In this document: piece by piece, positions 35,391 to 43,987 of the stretch | Layout: every line of letters begins with the position of its first letter | Numbering within the stretch: position 1 is the first letter of the stretch | Assembly: GCF_009688965.1 (NCBI RefSeq) | Contig: NZ_AP021875.1 | Location: forward strand, 3,472,001-3,536,000 | Reading direction: 5' to 3' | DNA: 64,000 bases | From: Desulfosarcina widdelii | GTDB taxonomy: Bacteria > Desulfobacterota > Desulfobacteria > Desulfobacterales > Desulfosarcinaceae | The notes under the pieces: model-generated | Seen by the model: only the letters and a program-made list of their open reading frames with translations | What the model was told of the DNA's origin: nothing | Database searches by the model: none | Position numbers and translations under genes: made by a program

Positions 35391-36347
35391 TCACCTCATT
35401 TGGATGCCGAATAAATGCTCCTGTCCACTGCGCCCTCGGATTTCATGGTTTCCCAAGTCCTGAAGCGGCAATCGCCGATTCACCAGAGAGGCGGTCTGGC
35501 TGCACAGGACAATGGGAGCCTGAAGCGTTTTGCTGGCCATGGATGATAAACGGAAGGCCAGGTTGATGCAGTCCCCTACAAGGGCAAGATCGGCAGATCG
35601 CGACCCATAGTGGGAAAGCGTAACCTGGCCGGTGGTCACCCCCCAGCCCAATACCGGAGGGGGCAAATCCAATCCACGATCCCGCAGTTGCCGGTGGATC
35701 TCGGGCAGACTGGAAAGCTGTTCGACGGCGGCCTGGCACGCCGGCAGGGCATGTTCGGTTGAGAATGTGCCAGGATGCTCCCAGAAAGCGAAAACCGCGT
35801 CTCCGGCGTAGTCTTTCACCGTCCCATGGTGTGCGTTGACAATGGCGCTGAAACGGGAAAAAACCGCCTTGATGAACGTGTAAACGGTCGTCGAATCGAC
35901 CTGTTGAGAAAAAGCGGAGAACCCGCGTACGTCGGCCACCAGGTTGGTGACGGACACCGCAGCTTGGTTGACGGTGGTCTGCTCGGTCCAGGTATCTTCG
36001 TCCGATGGGGTGATCGAACGGGGACAGGATAGAACGATGGAGATGTTGCCCAGGGTGATGCAGTCGCCGTCTTTGAGGTTGCGGGAGGCCCCTGGCGCCA
36101 TGCGGACATCGTTGACCCAGGTGCCATTCTTGCTCAGATCTACAATTTCCACACCACTATGAGTCAGACGAACAACGGCATGATCCCGGGAAACCATGGG
36201 ATTGCGAACGAGAATGCGCTTTTCCCTTTCGATGCCCCGGCAGACGCGGCCTAAAAAGATCCTGTCCGTCAAAGCGAGGCGATGTTGGGTACCGTTCTCG
36301 TCCTGCCATGTCAGGCAGGGTTCAGATGTCACAGCATCCGATGGCAT
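35391..36347 (-). CDS. FHA-domain class III adenylate/guanylate cyclase
   Basis: The protein (318 residues from ATG 36347; a TTG at 36359 would add four) has an FHA domain at about 20-110 (FLGRVCRG, NPMVSRDHAVVRL, DLSKNGTWVNDVRM). A class III cyclase domain follows at about 130-315 (LVADVRGFSAFSQQV, GTVKDYAGDAVFAFWEHPG, GVTTGQVTLSHYGSR). FHA domains bind phosphothreonine proteins, so the cyclase is probably controlled by a Ser/Thr kinase; it has no membrane segment. It converges on the cNMP-hydrogenase operon and may supply its ligand. Confidence 0.9.
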   Translation of the reverse strand: MPSDAVTSEPCLTWQDENGTQHRLALTDRIFLGRVCRGIEREKRILVRNPMVSRDHAVVRLTHSGVEIVDLSKNGTWVNDVRMAPGASRNLKDGDCITLGNISIVLSCPRSITPSDEDTWTEQTTVNQAAVSVTNLVADVRGFSAFSQQVDSTTVYTFIKAVFSRFSAIVNAHHGTVKDYAGDAVFAFWEHPGTFSTEHALPACQAAVEQLSSLPEIHRQLRDRGLDLPPPVLGWGVTTGQVTLSHYGSRSADLALVGDCINLAFRLSSMASKTLQAPIVLCSQTASLVNRRLPLQDLGNHEIRGRSGQEHLFGIQMR

Positions 36348-36359
36348 TCTCTTTTTCAA

Positions 36360-36716
36360 AGCCTCACGTGTGGTGGATTGCTTTTACAGCCAAACGACTC
36401 GCTTTCAAAATCCAACAACATCGACTACCCGCTTCTTTGTGGGCAACCGCTACGACGATCACTTCCGGCAACATGCATGCCTGTCACGACTTCGGAATTC
36501 AGAGAGATGCAGAAAAGGTTTCTATTTTCTTACCACATCGATGGTTTGACGGCAATGGTCATCCGCTGCCGTCCTGAGGGAGTCGCATTCGACCTGGTAT
36601 AACGCTTTCCTGGTTCCGACGCTCAAGCGTGGGAGCCCATATCCAGTCAAAGGTTTAACGCAGCAAGTCATTGCGGTTGAAAACGGCTCTGATAAACCCG
36701 CCCCGCCAAAAAATGC
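36360..36716. other. Intergenic region with one palindromic repeat
   Basis: About 350 bases between the divergent FHA-cyclase and TetR genes. Besides the palindrome at 36611-36639 and the tetR promoter at its right edge I see no gene. Confidence 0.45.
36611..36639. repeat. Short palindromic dispersed-type repeat
   Basis: TGGTTCCgACGCTC and GCGTGGGAgCCcA form an imperfect palindrome of a kind often scattered between genes in environmental bacteria. Only one copy lies in this window, so its repeated nature is not shown here. Confidence 0.35.
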
Positions 36717-36745
36717 TTGACATGTCACCATAAAGTGACAATAAA
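36717..36745 (+). promoter_or_regulatory. tetR promoter with operator TGTCAC-N6-GTGACA in the spacer
   Basis: TTGACA at 36717-36722 is followed after 17 bases by AATAAA. The spacer holds the inverted repeat TGTCAC-CATAAA-GTGACA (36723-36740). The same site recurs upstream of the nitroreductase gene at 37576-37595. Binding of the TetR protein would block its own promoter. The -10 lies only about 8 bases before the ATG, so the mRNA would have almost no leader. Confidence 0.7.
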
Positions 36746-36752
36746 GGAGGCC

Positions 36753-37394
36753 ATGGCGACAAAAAAACACGCAAAAAAAGCCCCCGCGCAAAACCGCGAC
36801 CGGGAAGCGACCCGCCGGCTGTTGATCCGGGCGGTCGGGGAACTATTGGGCGAGAAAGGATTCACCGGGCTGGGCGTCAACGCCGTGGCCCGTCAGGCCG
36901 GCGTCGACAAGGTGCTGATCTATCGCTATTTCGGTGGACTGCCCGGCCTGATTCAGGCATTCGGGCAGGAAGAGGACTTCTGGCCGAGCATCGAAGAACT
37001 GGCCGGAGGCGATATCGACGCCTTCCGGCAGATGCCTCTGGAAGAGAAATTGACGGCCCTGGGCTGCAATTTCCTGCGCGGCATCCGTCAGCGTCCCCTG
37101 ACCCAAGAGGTTATGGCCTGGGAAATGGTCCAGCGCAACGATATGACCGAGGAACTGGAGATCATTCGCGAAACCCGCATGCTGCGCTTTGCAGAGCTTT
37201 TTCTCCCGGCCGAGGGGGCCAGGGTCGATCTGATGGCCATCATGGCCATTTTCGGTGCCGGCATCAGCTACCTGGTCTGCAGGTCCCGGAAGATCCGCTG
37301 GTACAACGGCATCGATCTGGAAAGTGAAGACGGATGGCAGCGCGTCGAAACGGCAGTCGGGCAGATGGTTAAAGGGACCATGGCGATACTCTGA
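36753..37394 (+). CDS. TetR-family transcriptional regulator
   Basis: The ATG at 36753 is preceded by AAAGGAGGCC and gives 213 residues. The N-terminal helix-turn-helix is typical: ATRRLLIRAVGELLGEKGFTGLGVNAVARQ, split here as ELLGEKGFTGLGVNAVARQ and AGVDKVLIYRYFGGLPGLI. The C-terminal ligand domain is longer than average and contains Arg/Met-rich helices. It most likely represses itself and the downstream nitroreductase gene through the shared TGTCAC-N6-GTGACA operator. A codon start farther upstream (TTG 36717) would lie inside the promoter and is rejected. Confidence 0.9.
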   Translation: MATKKHAKKAPAQNRDREATRRLLIRAVGELLGEKGFTGLGVNAVARQAGVDKVLIYRYFGGLPGLIQAFGQEEDFWPSIEELAGGDIDAFRQMPLEEKLTALGCNFLRGIRQRPLTQEVMAWEMVQRNDMTEELEIIRETRMLRFAELFLPAEGARVDLMAIMAIFGAGISYLVCRSRKIRWYNGIDLESEDGWQRVETAVGQMVKGTMAIL

Positions 37395-37422
37395 ATTGAT
37401 GAATCGAAAATTATTATATTTT

Positions 37423-37516
37423 CGTCATTCCGGCGCAGACCAGGTACGAAGTGAAGCTTTAGCGCTATCCAGCTCCTTCAATACTTTCTGGATGCCGGAT
37501 CAAGTCCGGCATGACG
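37423..37516. repeat. REP-like dispersed repeat (copy A)
   Basis: Starts CGTCATTCCGGCGCAG and ends GATGCCGGATCAAGTCCGGC-ATGACG. A related copy with the ends exchanged lies at 49248-49319. The outer CGTCAT/ATGACG words pair, and an internal CCGGATC…GTCCGG stem is present. Confidence 0.65.
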
Positions 37517-37575
37517 AGGTTGGTTCATTATACGCGACCATTTGAATTGTTAGGTGGGAAAATTTTTTACCCGAA

Positions 37576-37595
37576 TTGTCACCGTATAGTGACAA
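37576..37595. promoter_or_regulatory. Operator TTGTCAC-N6-GTGACAA before the nitroreductase gene
   Basis: A perfect 7-base inverted repeat with a 6-base spacer (CGTATA), followed by TAAAA. It shares TGTCACC.TA.AGTGACAATAAA with the site in front of tetR. TATAGT inside it is a likely -10 element, so bound repressor would cover the promoter. Confidence 0.72.
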
Positions 37596-37627
37596 TAAAA
37601 TCATTTTTTAATCGAAAGGACCTCACA

Positions 37628-38749
37628 ATGATAAAGCGCAGAGATTTTCTCAGACAACTGTTCGCCACCGGGGCCGTGATAGGCAGCGGCACCTTGATTG
37701 GCGCCTGTTCGGGAATCACCCGCGCCGACCTGCCGGAAACCCAAACGGCAGGACAACCGATAGCGATTCTGGATGACACGCAAAGACGAATTCTCTACTA
37801 CGCCAGTCTGGCCCCCAGCGGACACAACAGCCAGCCCTGGCGGGTACGCATCGAATCGGCGAACACATGGATCGTCGAAGCGGATAGCGACCGCAGACTG
37901 CCCTGCGTGGACCCGGACAATCGCGAACTCATACTCTCTCTGGGCGCCTTTGCCGAGAACCTCTCCCTGGCGGCAGGTGCCCTGGGCCGGCGTACCGACA
38001 TCGAGGTAATCGCCAACAGCAGCCACGATCGCGATGTCCTGCGGGTCATTCTGCGTCCCGGACAGGCGAATGGCGATCCGCTGCGGCTCCTGGCAACCCG
38101 CCGCACCGTGAAACACGGCCATCTGCCCAAGGAGATCTCTGCTGACGACGTGGCAGCCCTGTCCCACCAGGCTGGCGGCGGCCTTTTCTATTTCCCACGC
38201 ACCTCTTCCCATGGCGCGTGCATCCGGGAAGCTGTAGTAGAGAGCTTTCGCATTCAGGCGGCCCGAGATGACGCCCAGCTTGAGCTTGTTCACTGGCTGC
38301 GCCTGAGAAACCGGGATGCGGTGCACCACCGCGACGGCCTCACTCCCGAAGGAATGGAGATCCAGAGCTTCAACAACTGGTATGTACGCCATTTTGTGAG
38401 CCCCGAGGATTTCATGAAAGCCGGTTTCCGCCGCAAGGGGGTGGACGTTACGGCGAAGCTGGCCCAAGAAGGCGGCGGTTGGATGGTGCTGACCAGCTCC
38501 GGCAATCGTGTGGCCGACCTGATCGAAGCCGGCCGGCGGTTCCAGCGCCTGGCGCTGGCGGCACGGGCTCGGAATATCGGCATCCAACCCATGACCCAAC
38601 TGCTGGAAGAGAAGACCGGCCGCGCCGCCATCTCCGGGAATCACAGCCGACACTTTTTCCCCCAGTTTGTCCTGCGGGTCGGCTATCTTGACCGCTACCC
38701 CAAGCCGGTTTCGCTACGGCGGCCGGTGGAATGGTTCGTAACCGCCTGA
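37628..38749 (+). CDS. Tat-exported Acg-family nitroreductase-like protein
   Basis: The ATG at 37628 follows AAAGGACCTCACA and gives 373 residues. The N-terminus MIKRRDFLRQLFATGAVIGS is a twin-arginine signal with a lipobox-like GACSG, so the protein is probably exported folded and perhaps lipid-anchored. The body is nitroreductase-like (ILYYASLAPSGHNSQPWRV, RLLATRRTVKHGHLP, WMVLTSS, ARNIGIQPMTQLLE), closest to the Acg family that binds flavin but is of uncertain activity. It sits behind a TetR operator, so it is induced by a small molecule, probably a toxic or xenobiotic compound. That last point is inference. Confidence 0.85.
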   Translation: MIKRRDFLRQLFATGAVIGSGTLIGACSGITRADLPETQTAGQPIAILDDTQRRILYYASLAPSGHNSQPWRVRIESANTWIVEADSDRRLPCVDPDNRELILSLGAFAENLSLAAGALGRRTDIEVIANSSHDRDVLRVILRPGQANGDPLRLLATRRTVKHGHLPKEISADDVAALSHQAGGGLFYFPRTSSHGACIREAVVESFRIQAARDDAQLELVHWLRLRNRDAVHHRDGLTPEGMEIQSFNNWYVRHFVSPEDFMKAGFRRKGVDVTAKLAQEGGGWMVLTSSGNRVADLIEAGRRFQRLALAARARNIGIQPMTQLLEEKTGRAAISGNHSRHFFPQFVLRVGYLDRYPKPVSLRRPVEWFVTA

Positions 38750-38945
38750 CTCGATTCCATTCCCGCCAGCACCCATTCCTGTTGAGTAATACCGATAAAA
38801 TTCACTGCATTTTTAGTAAAAATTAACCGGTCCGGATAGGTGTTGACAAAACTTATCCGGGCCACTACTAGGCATATGCTCATATGAGCTTCTTCGAATA
38901 GTAACGAATCCGACCGGCGTCGGATGTAAGCCACGAGGTGCCTTT

Positions 38946-39782
38946 TTGAAACTTACCGTACTGGTTGACAACAATACCCTGATCGATCGCTATTTTCAGG
39001 GCGAACCCGGCGTTTCCTACTATATCGAAAACGATGGGCTGAAGGTCCTCTTCGACACCGGTTACTCCGACCTTTTCATGAAAAATGCCGCCAAGATGGA
39101 GATCGACCTGTTCGATGTCGACGCGGTGATTCTCTCCCACGCCCATATCGATCATACCTGGGGAATTCAGGCCTTGATTCAGGCCTTTGCCGAGCGGCAA
39201 TTCGAAGGCCGATCCTACAAGCGCCCCACCCTGATCGCCCACCCGACGGTCTTCGACCGGCGCGTGATGCCCGGGGTCGGCGATATCGGCTGTTTGATCT
39301 CCCGGGAAACCGCCGTCCGCTATTTTGATCTGGAGTTGACCGACCGTCCCCACTGGCTGAACCCGGACCTGGTCTTTCTGGGAGAAATCGAACGCCGCAA
39401 CGACTTCGAGGCCGAACATCCCATCGGCCGTATCTGGCAGGACGGCGTCGAATCCGACGACTTCCTCATGGATGACACATCGCTGGCCTATCGTTCGTCA
39501 AAGGGCCTGGTGATTGTTGCCGGCTGCGCCCATGCCGGCATTTGCAACACTGTGGCCCAGGCCATGCAGGTCTGCAAAGAGACCCGAGTGGCAGACATCA
39601 TCGGCGGGTTTCACCTGCTGGACCCCACGGAAAAGCAGCTACGGCGTACAGTGGAGCAGTTGTCCGCCTGGCGCCCGGAAAAGCTGCATGCCTGCCATTG
39701 CACCGATCTGAAATCCCTGCTGGCGCTGTCCCGGGCCGCCGAACTGGAAGAGGTCGGCGTGGGGCTCGAATTGGAGTTCTAA
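38946..39782 (+). CDS. MBL-fold metallo-hydrolase
   Basis: The 278-residue protein has the metallo-beta-lactamase motif SHAHIDHTWG near residue 64 and later GCAHAGICN and GGFHLL His residues. It belongs to the branch that includes the 7,8-dihydropterin-6-yl-methyl-4-(beta-D-ribofuranosyl)aminobenzene 5'-phosphate synthase-like proteins, which are cytoplasmic. The start is TTG at 38946 behind GAGGTG, with an N-terminus MKLTVLVDNNTLIDRY typical of the group. The true substrate is unknown. It lies 90 bases before a periplasmic binding-protein gene. Confidence 0.85.
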   Translation: MKLTVLVDNNTLIDRYFQGEPGVSYYIENDGLKVLFDTGYSDLFMKNAAKMEIDLFDVDAVILSHAHIDHTWGIQALIQAFAERQFEGRSYKRPTLIAHPTVFDRRVMPGVGDIGCLISRETAVRYFDLELTDRPHWLNPDLVFLGEIERRNDFEAEHPIGRIWQDGVESDDFLMDDTSLAYRSSKGLVIVAGCAHAGICNTVAQAMQVCKETRVADIIGGFHLLDPTEKQLRRTVEQLSAWRPEKLHACHCTDLKSLLALSRAAELEEVGVGLELEF

Positions 39783-39872
39783 TGCTTCCATAACATTGAT
39801 CATATTGCCGATTTCCGCATGATGCGAAAATGATTGTTTCATAAATGTAAACCCACACGTTAAGAGGAGAAA

Positions 39873-41006
39873 ATGATGCGAATTGGAAGGAAAAACGGTT
39901 TGGCGATGATCTTGATGGTTTTTGCGGCGGCTTGGCTATGTGTACCCGCCGTTCAGGCAGCGGACACCATCCGCATGGGCGTGACCGGCGCCCACAGCGG
40001 CGACCTGGCCTCCTACGGCATCCCCAGCGTCAAGGCCGCCGAACTGGTGGCAAAAAAATTCAACGCCAAGGGCGGCGTGCTGGGGAAGCAGGTGGAACTG
40101 GTGGTGGAAGACGATCAGTGCAAAACCGAAGTGGCCGTCAATGTGGCTACCAAAATGCTAACCGAAGATGTGGACGTCGTCCTGGGTCACATCTGCAGCG
40201 GTCCATGCAAGGCTTCTTTGGGCATTTATGCCACCAAGGGGCTGATCCTCATGTCCCCTTCGGCGACCAATACCGACCTGACCAAAAGCGGCCAGCACAA
40301 CAACTTCTTTCGGACTATCGCTCCAGACGATGCCCAGGCCAAGACCCAGATCGATTTCTGCCTGGATAAGCTGAAGGCCAAAACCATCGCCATCGTCCAC
40401 GACAAGGGCGATTACGGCAAGGGCCTGGCAGAATTTGCCAAAGCCTTTCTGGAAAAAGACAGCCGCGGCGAACTGGTGCTCTATGAAGGCATCACCCCCG
40501 GCGCGGTCGACTATTCAGCGGTCATCAACAAGATCAAACGCTCCAAGGCCGACGTGATGCTGTACGGCGGTTTCCATCCCGAAGCCTCCAAACTGGTTCA
40601 GCAGATGCGCAGAAAGAATATGAAAACCATCTTCATTTCCGATGACGGCGTCAAAGACATCACCTTCATCAAGGTCGCCGGCAAATACGCCGAAGGCGTC
40701 TATGCCACCGGCCCCATGGACACGACCCAAAATCCCATGGCCATTGCCGCCATCGAAGAGCACCGCAAAACCTACGGATCGGATCCGGGCGCCTTTTTCC
40801 TCAACGCCTATGCCGCGGCAACAGCCATGCTCGAAGGGATTCAAATCGCCGGAACCTCGGATTTCGATGCCCTTTCCAAAACCCTGCGCAGCAATTATTT
40901 CGAAACGCCCCTGGGACGCATCAGCTTCGATGAGCGCGGGGATGCCATTGGCGTCGGCTTTGCCGTTTATCAGGTGCAAAACGGACAGTATGTAGAAATT
41001 AAATAG
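39873..41006 (+). CDS. Branched-chain amino acid-type ABC transporter substrate-binding protein (LivJ-like)
   Basis: The 377-residue protein has a signal peptide (about 1-30) and the family-I periplasmic-binding fold of LivJ/LivK: MGVTGAHSGDLASYGI, AAELVAKKFNAKGGVLGKQV, VVLGHICSGPCKASLGIY, PSATNTDLTKSG. The ribosome-binding site is AAGAGGAGAAA. It would bind an amino acid or similar small ligand in the periplasm. The permease and ATPase genes (livHMGF) are not adjacent, so it is an orphan receptor here. A MITE-like repeat begins at its stop codon, before its terminator. Confidence 0.9.
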   Translation: MMRIGRKNGLAMILMVFAAAWLCVPAVQAADTIRMGVTGAHSGDLASYGIPSVKAAELVAKKFNAKGGVLGKQVELVVEDDQCKTEVAVNVATKMLTEDVDVVLGHICSGPCKASLGIYATKGLILMSPSATNTDLTKSGQHNNFFRTIAPDDAQAKTQIDFCLDKLKAKTIAIVHDKGDYGKGLAEFAKAFLEKDSRGELVLYEGITPGAVDYSAVINKIKRSKADVMLYGGFHPEASKLVQQMRRKNMKTIFISDDGVKDITFIKVAGKYAEGVYATGPMDTTQNPMAIAAIEEHRKTYGSDPGAFFLNAYAAATAMLEGIQIAGTSDFDALSKTLRSNYFETPLGRISFDERGDAIGVGFAVYQVQNGQYVEIK

Positions 41007-41147
41007 TGCCCATCCAGAAATGGCCAATTTGCCCGATATCTTTGTTGCCCGAAAAATTTTATCCTCGAAATATCAACCATATGACTCCGATAAAATTTCT
41101 CGTGCGCCTCGATCTCGACCAAATTTTCCTATTTCTGAATGAACACT
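41005..41147. repeat. MITE-like element, copy 1
   Basis: The 143-base element has terminal inverted repeats (AGTGcccATCCAGAAATggccAATTTG at the left, complement of AGTGTTCATTCAGAAATAGG at the right) and is flanked by TA on both sides (AAA-TA… and …ACAC-TA). It has no gene. A related inverted copy is at 45361-45542. The TA flanks suggest mobilisation by an IS630/mariner-type transposase supplied elsewhere. Confidence 0.75.
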
Positions 41148-41188
41148 ATACAGCGGCCATAGCGTAAGGCCAAATGCTTTAAAACCCG

Positions 41189-41223
41189 AACGGGCGGTTG
41201 GATCGACCAACCGCCCGTTTTCG
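41189..41223 (+). terminator. Intrinsic terminator after the binding-protein gene
   Basis: AACGGGCGGTTGG (41189-41201) pairs with CCAACCGCCCGTT (41207-41219) around a 5-base loop, followed by TTTC. A MITE lies between the gene stop and this terminator, so the terminator was originally close to the stop. Confidence 0.8.
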
Positions 41224-41325
41224 ATTTGCGGGAAACCTTCTTGCAGTCCGCCGTGAATTGGGCTATGGCCGCTGATGACAGGAAATGACAGCCATTCCAA
41301 TACACCGCGTTCTCAGGAAGCGTTC

Positions 41326-42162
41326 ATGCCCGAACTGCCCGAAGTACAAACCGTAGTCGACACCCTGAACCGATGCGGCATCGTCGGACGTACTATCGGC
41401 GGTGCCCGGGTTCGCTGGCCGAAAACCATTGCCCACGAGTCGCCGGCCAGCTTTCGGCGCCGCATTCAAGGCTGCCGGATTCTACGCATCAACCGCCGGG
41501 GCAAGTACATCATATTGCACCTGTCAGAAGGCCTGACCCTTTTGATTCACCTGCGAATGACCGGCCGCTTGAACTGGACCCGCCGGGACCGGGCGTTCAA
41601 TGCCCATGAACACGTCATTCTAAAAATCGGTCCTCGCCATGAACTGCGATTCCAGGACACCCGCAAATTCGGGAGAATCGTCTTGACCGATGCGCCGCAG
41701 GCGGTTCTTGGCAAACTCGGCCCCGAACCGCTGGGCAAAAACTTTACCCGGGCGCGTTTTTTCAGCATGCTTCAGGCCCGAAAACGCCAACTCAAGCCGC
41801 TTCTGCTGGATCAGACCTTTCTGGCAGGTCTGGGCAATATCTACGTCGACGAAGCCCTGTGGCAGGCCGGCGTCCATCCCTGTCGCCGGTCCGACACCCT
41901 GGACCGGAAGGAAACCGATGCCCTGCATCGGGCCATCCGAAAGGTGTTGAACCAGGGGCTGAGAAATCAGGGCACCTCCCTGGGCAGCGGCCAGGGCAAC
42001 TTTCATGCGGTGGGCGATCGTCCGGGACGCAATGCGGACAAACTCAACGTGTTCCGCCGAACCGCCGCCCCCTGCCCGCGCTGTTGTGCAACCATCCAAC
42101 GCATTATCGTGGGGCAGCGCTCCAGCCACATCTGTCCGGTTTGTCAGAAGGCGCCGGGGTGA
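41326..42162 (+). CDS. mutM: Formamidopyrimidine-DNA glycosylase
   Basis: The ATG at 41326, behind GGAAG, begins MPELPEVQTVVDTL; the Pro after Met is the catalytic residue of MutM/Fpg enzymes, which removes 8-oxoguanine and other oxidised purines from DNA and cuts the strand. The 278-residue length is normal. Other landmarks are the RGKYIIL strand, LIHLRMTGRL, the LLDQTFLAGLGNIYVDEAL helix-two-turn-helix, and the C-terminal zinc finger C-x2-C…C-x2-C (CPRCCATIQRII, ICPVCQ). A small leftward gene follows on the opposite strand. Confidence 0.96.
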   Translation: MPELPEVQTVVDTLNRCGIVGRTIGGARVRWPKTIAHESPASFRRRIQGCRILRINRRGKYIILHLSEGLTLLIHLRMTGRLNWTRRDRAFNAHEHVILKIGPRHELRFQDTRKFGRIVLTDAPQAVLGKLGPEPLGKNFTRARFFSMLQARKRQLKPLLLDQTFLAGLGNIYVDEALWQAGVHPCRRSDTLDRKETDALHRAIRKVLNQGLRNQGTSLGSGQGNFHAVGDRPGRNADKLNVFRRTAAPCPRCCATIQRIIVGQRSSHICPVCQKAPG

Positions 42163-42174
42163 TTCGGGTAACAA

Positions 42175-42441
42175 TCAACGGAACAAATACAAAACAACCA
42201 CCAGAACCAGAATGGCCAGGCCCATCCAGACCACTCGTTTTTTGGTGAACAGCGGCGGCGATGTGGAGGAAGCGGCCCTGTCCTTGGCTTTGAATGCCCG
42301 GATGCGCTCGATCTTTTCCCGTTCTTCCTCGATCTCCTGGCGCCGGTGACCTTTGTCCCTTCGATCAAATGGCCCCGACCGCCGGTCTTCGGAAACGAAG
42401 ATGTGCTTATGTCTCCGGTCGGTGATTTTTCTTCTTTCCAT
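42175..42441 (-). CDS. Small membrane protein of unknown function
   Basis: The 88-residue protein has a charged N-terminal half with an Arg-rich motif (RRKITDRRHK, EDRRSGPFDRRD) and a coiled, acidic-basic middle, then one C-terminal membrane helix (VVWMGLAILVLVVVLYLF). It would be tail-anchored in the inner membrane with the bulk in the cytoplasm. The frame is clean. I recognise no family. Confidence 0.6.
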   Translation of the reverse strand: MERRKITDRRHKHIFVSEDRRSGPFDRRDKGHRRQEIEEEREKIERIRAFKAKDRAASSTSPPLFTKKRVVWMGLAILVLVVVLYLFR

Positions 42442-42742
42442 CGGTCTCTCCCTACAGGGCCCAAAAGAGTATCGGGGGAACAGGGTTTGGGCGCCACAAT
42501 ATCAAACAATGGATGCCACGCCACGGGGGGTCGACAGCCTTAAAGGCAGGTACTTACAATAAAAGCACTTCTCCGCCGGTTGTCAACTGCAAACTGGATC
42601 GTGTCTGTTGATGGAAGACATCGGTGGCCTTCGAATTATTGACTTTCCAGAGGACTTCCGATTAAATCCTGGCGCGCCACGCCGCCACACGCAGGCGGGA
42701 CTGAAGGTTATAAATTCCGAGAAAAAAGATATCCGATTCAAG

Positions 42743-43987
42743 ATGAAATCAGATCGTGTCGTTGTTACAGGTCGTGGCACCGTCAATGCCATCGCCGAAA
42801 ATATAGATGACTTTGCCGCCGCTCTGAAAAATGGCAAATGCGGCATCGGCCCGGTCACCCTTTTCGATACCGACGGATACCGTACCCGCATTGGGGCCCA
42901 GGTTAACGGTTTCGATGCCCGGCAGCACATTCCGACCGCCTACTCCCTCAAACGTATGTCCCGGTCGGACTGTATGGCCATGGCGGCCGCCTTACAAGCC
43001 CTGGCCGAAGCCGGTCTGCTGCCCATGGAAGAGCGAAGCACCGCGCGGACCGGCGTAGTCATTGGCGGCGGCGCCGGCGGCATGCTGGAGTGCGAGCCGG
43101 TCTTCGCCCGCTACCTGGAAACCGGCGCCGATCGGATGCCGGTCTCGTCCTTTGCCGCATTCTCCTGCGCTTCGTCGGCGGACCACATCGCCACCCACCT
43201 GAAACTATTCGGCCCTCGCACCACCTTTATGACCGCCTGCTCCTCCGGCGCTACGGCCATCGGGTTCGCTCGGGACCTGATCCGCAGCCATGCCGCCGAC
43301 ATCATGGTTTGCGGGGGAACGGAGCCGTTGTGCCGCATAACCTATTCCGCCTTCAACGCCCTGCAGGCCGTGGACCCCGAGCCCTGCAAGCCATTCGACC
43401 GCAACCGCCAGGGGCTTACCCTGGGAGAAGGCGCCGGCATCGTGATCCTGGAATCGCTGGACCACGCCCGCAAGCGGGGCGCGCCAATCTACGGAGAAAT
43501 CCTCGGCTGCGGAATTACCTGCGATGCTCACCACATGACCGCCCCCGACATCGAAGGTGCCGGTGCCGCGGCAGCCATGGCGGCGGCCCTGGCTGATGCC
43601 GGCATCTCGGCCGATCGGGTGGACTACATCAACGCCCACGGCACCGCCACTCCCGCTAACGACCGCATGGAAGCCCATGCCATCGAACGGGTGTTCGGCA
43701 ATCGAGCCCGGCACATCCCGGTGAGTTCCACCAAATCGATGATCGGCCACACCCTTGGAGCCGCCGGGGCCATCGAGGCCGTAGCCTGCCTGCTGGCCAT
43801 CGAGCGGGATTTCATTCCGCCCACCATCCACCACAATGCTACCGACGACGATTGCCCCCTGGACGTCGTACCGAGCCATTCGCGGCCGGCGCGATCAGAC
43901 ACGGTGCTCTCCAATTCATTTGCCTTCGGCGGCAACAACACCGCCCTGGTTCTGGGGCGATTTACCGAAAACGGCGGTGATCCATGA
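42743..43987 (+). CDS. Beta-ketoacyl-ACP synthase II-type protein (KS-alpha)
   Basis: From ATG 42743 the protein has 414 residues, normal for FabF-like ketosynthases; an upstream ATG at 42608 adds 45 non-conserved residues. The catalytic triad is intact: Cys in TACSSGATAIGF, His in NAHGTATPAND, and His in KSMIGHTLGAAG. It elongates acyl-ACP chains by decarboxylative condensation. Its stop overlaps the start of a second, Cys-less ketosynthase (ATGA), the arrangement of a KS-alpha/KS-beta heterodimer in type II polyketide or aryl-polyene systems. No ACP, ketoreductase or dehydratase gene is adjacent. Confidence 0.9.
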   Translation: MKSDRVVVTGRGTVNAIAENIDDFAAALKNGKCGIGPVTLFDTDGYRTRIGAQVNGFDARQHIPTAYSLKRMSRSDCMAMAAALQALAEAGLLPMEERSTARTGVVIGGGAGGMLECEPVFARYLETGADRMPVSSFAAFSCASSADHIATHLKLFGPRTTFMTACSSGATAIGFARDLIRSHAADIMVCGGTEPLCRITYSAFNALQAVDPEPCKPFDRNRQGLTLGEGAGIVILESLDHARKRGAPIYGEILGCGITCDAHHMTAPDIEGAGAAAAMAAALADAGISADRVDYINAHGTATPANDRMEAHAIERVFGNRARHIPVSSTKSMIGHTLGAAGAIEAVACLLAIERDFIPPTIHHNATDDDCPLDVVPSHSRPARSDTVLSNSFAFGGNNTALVLGRFTENGGDP

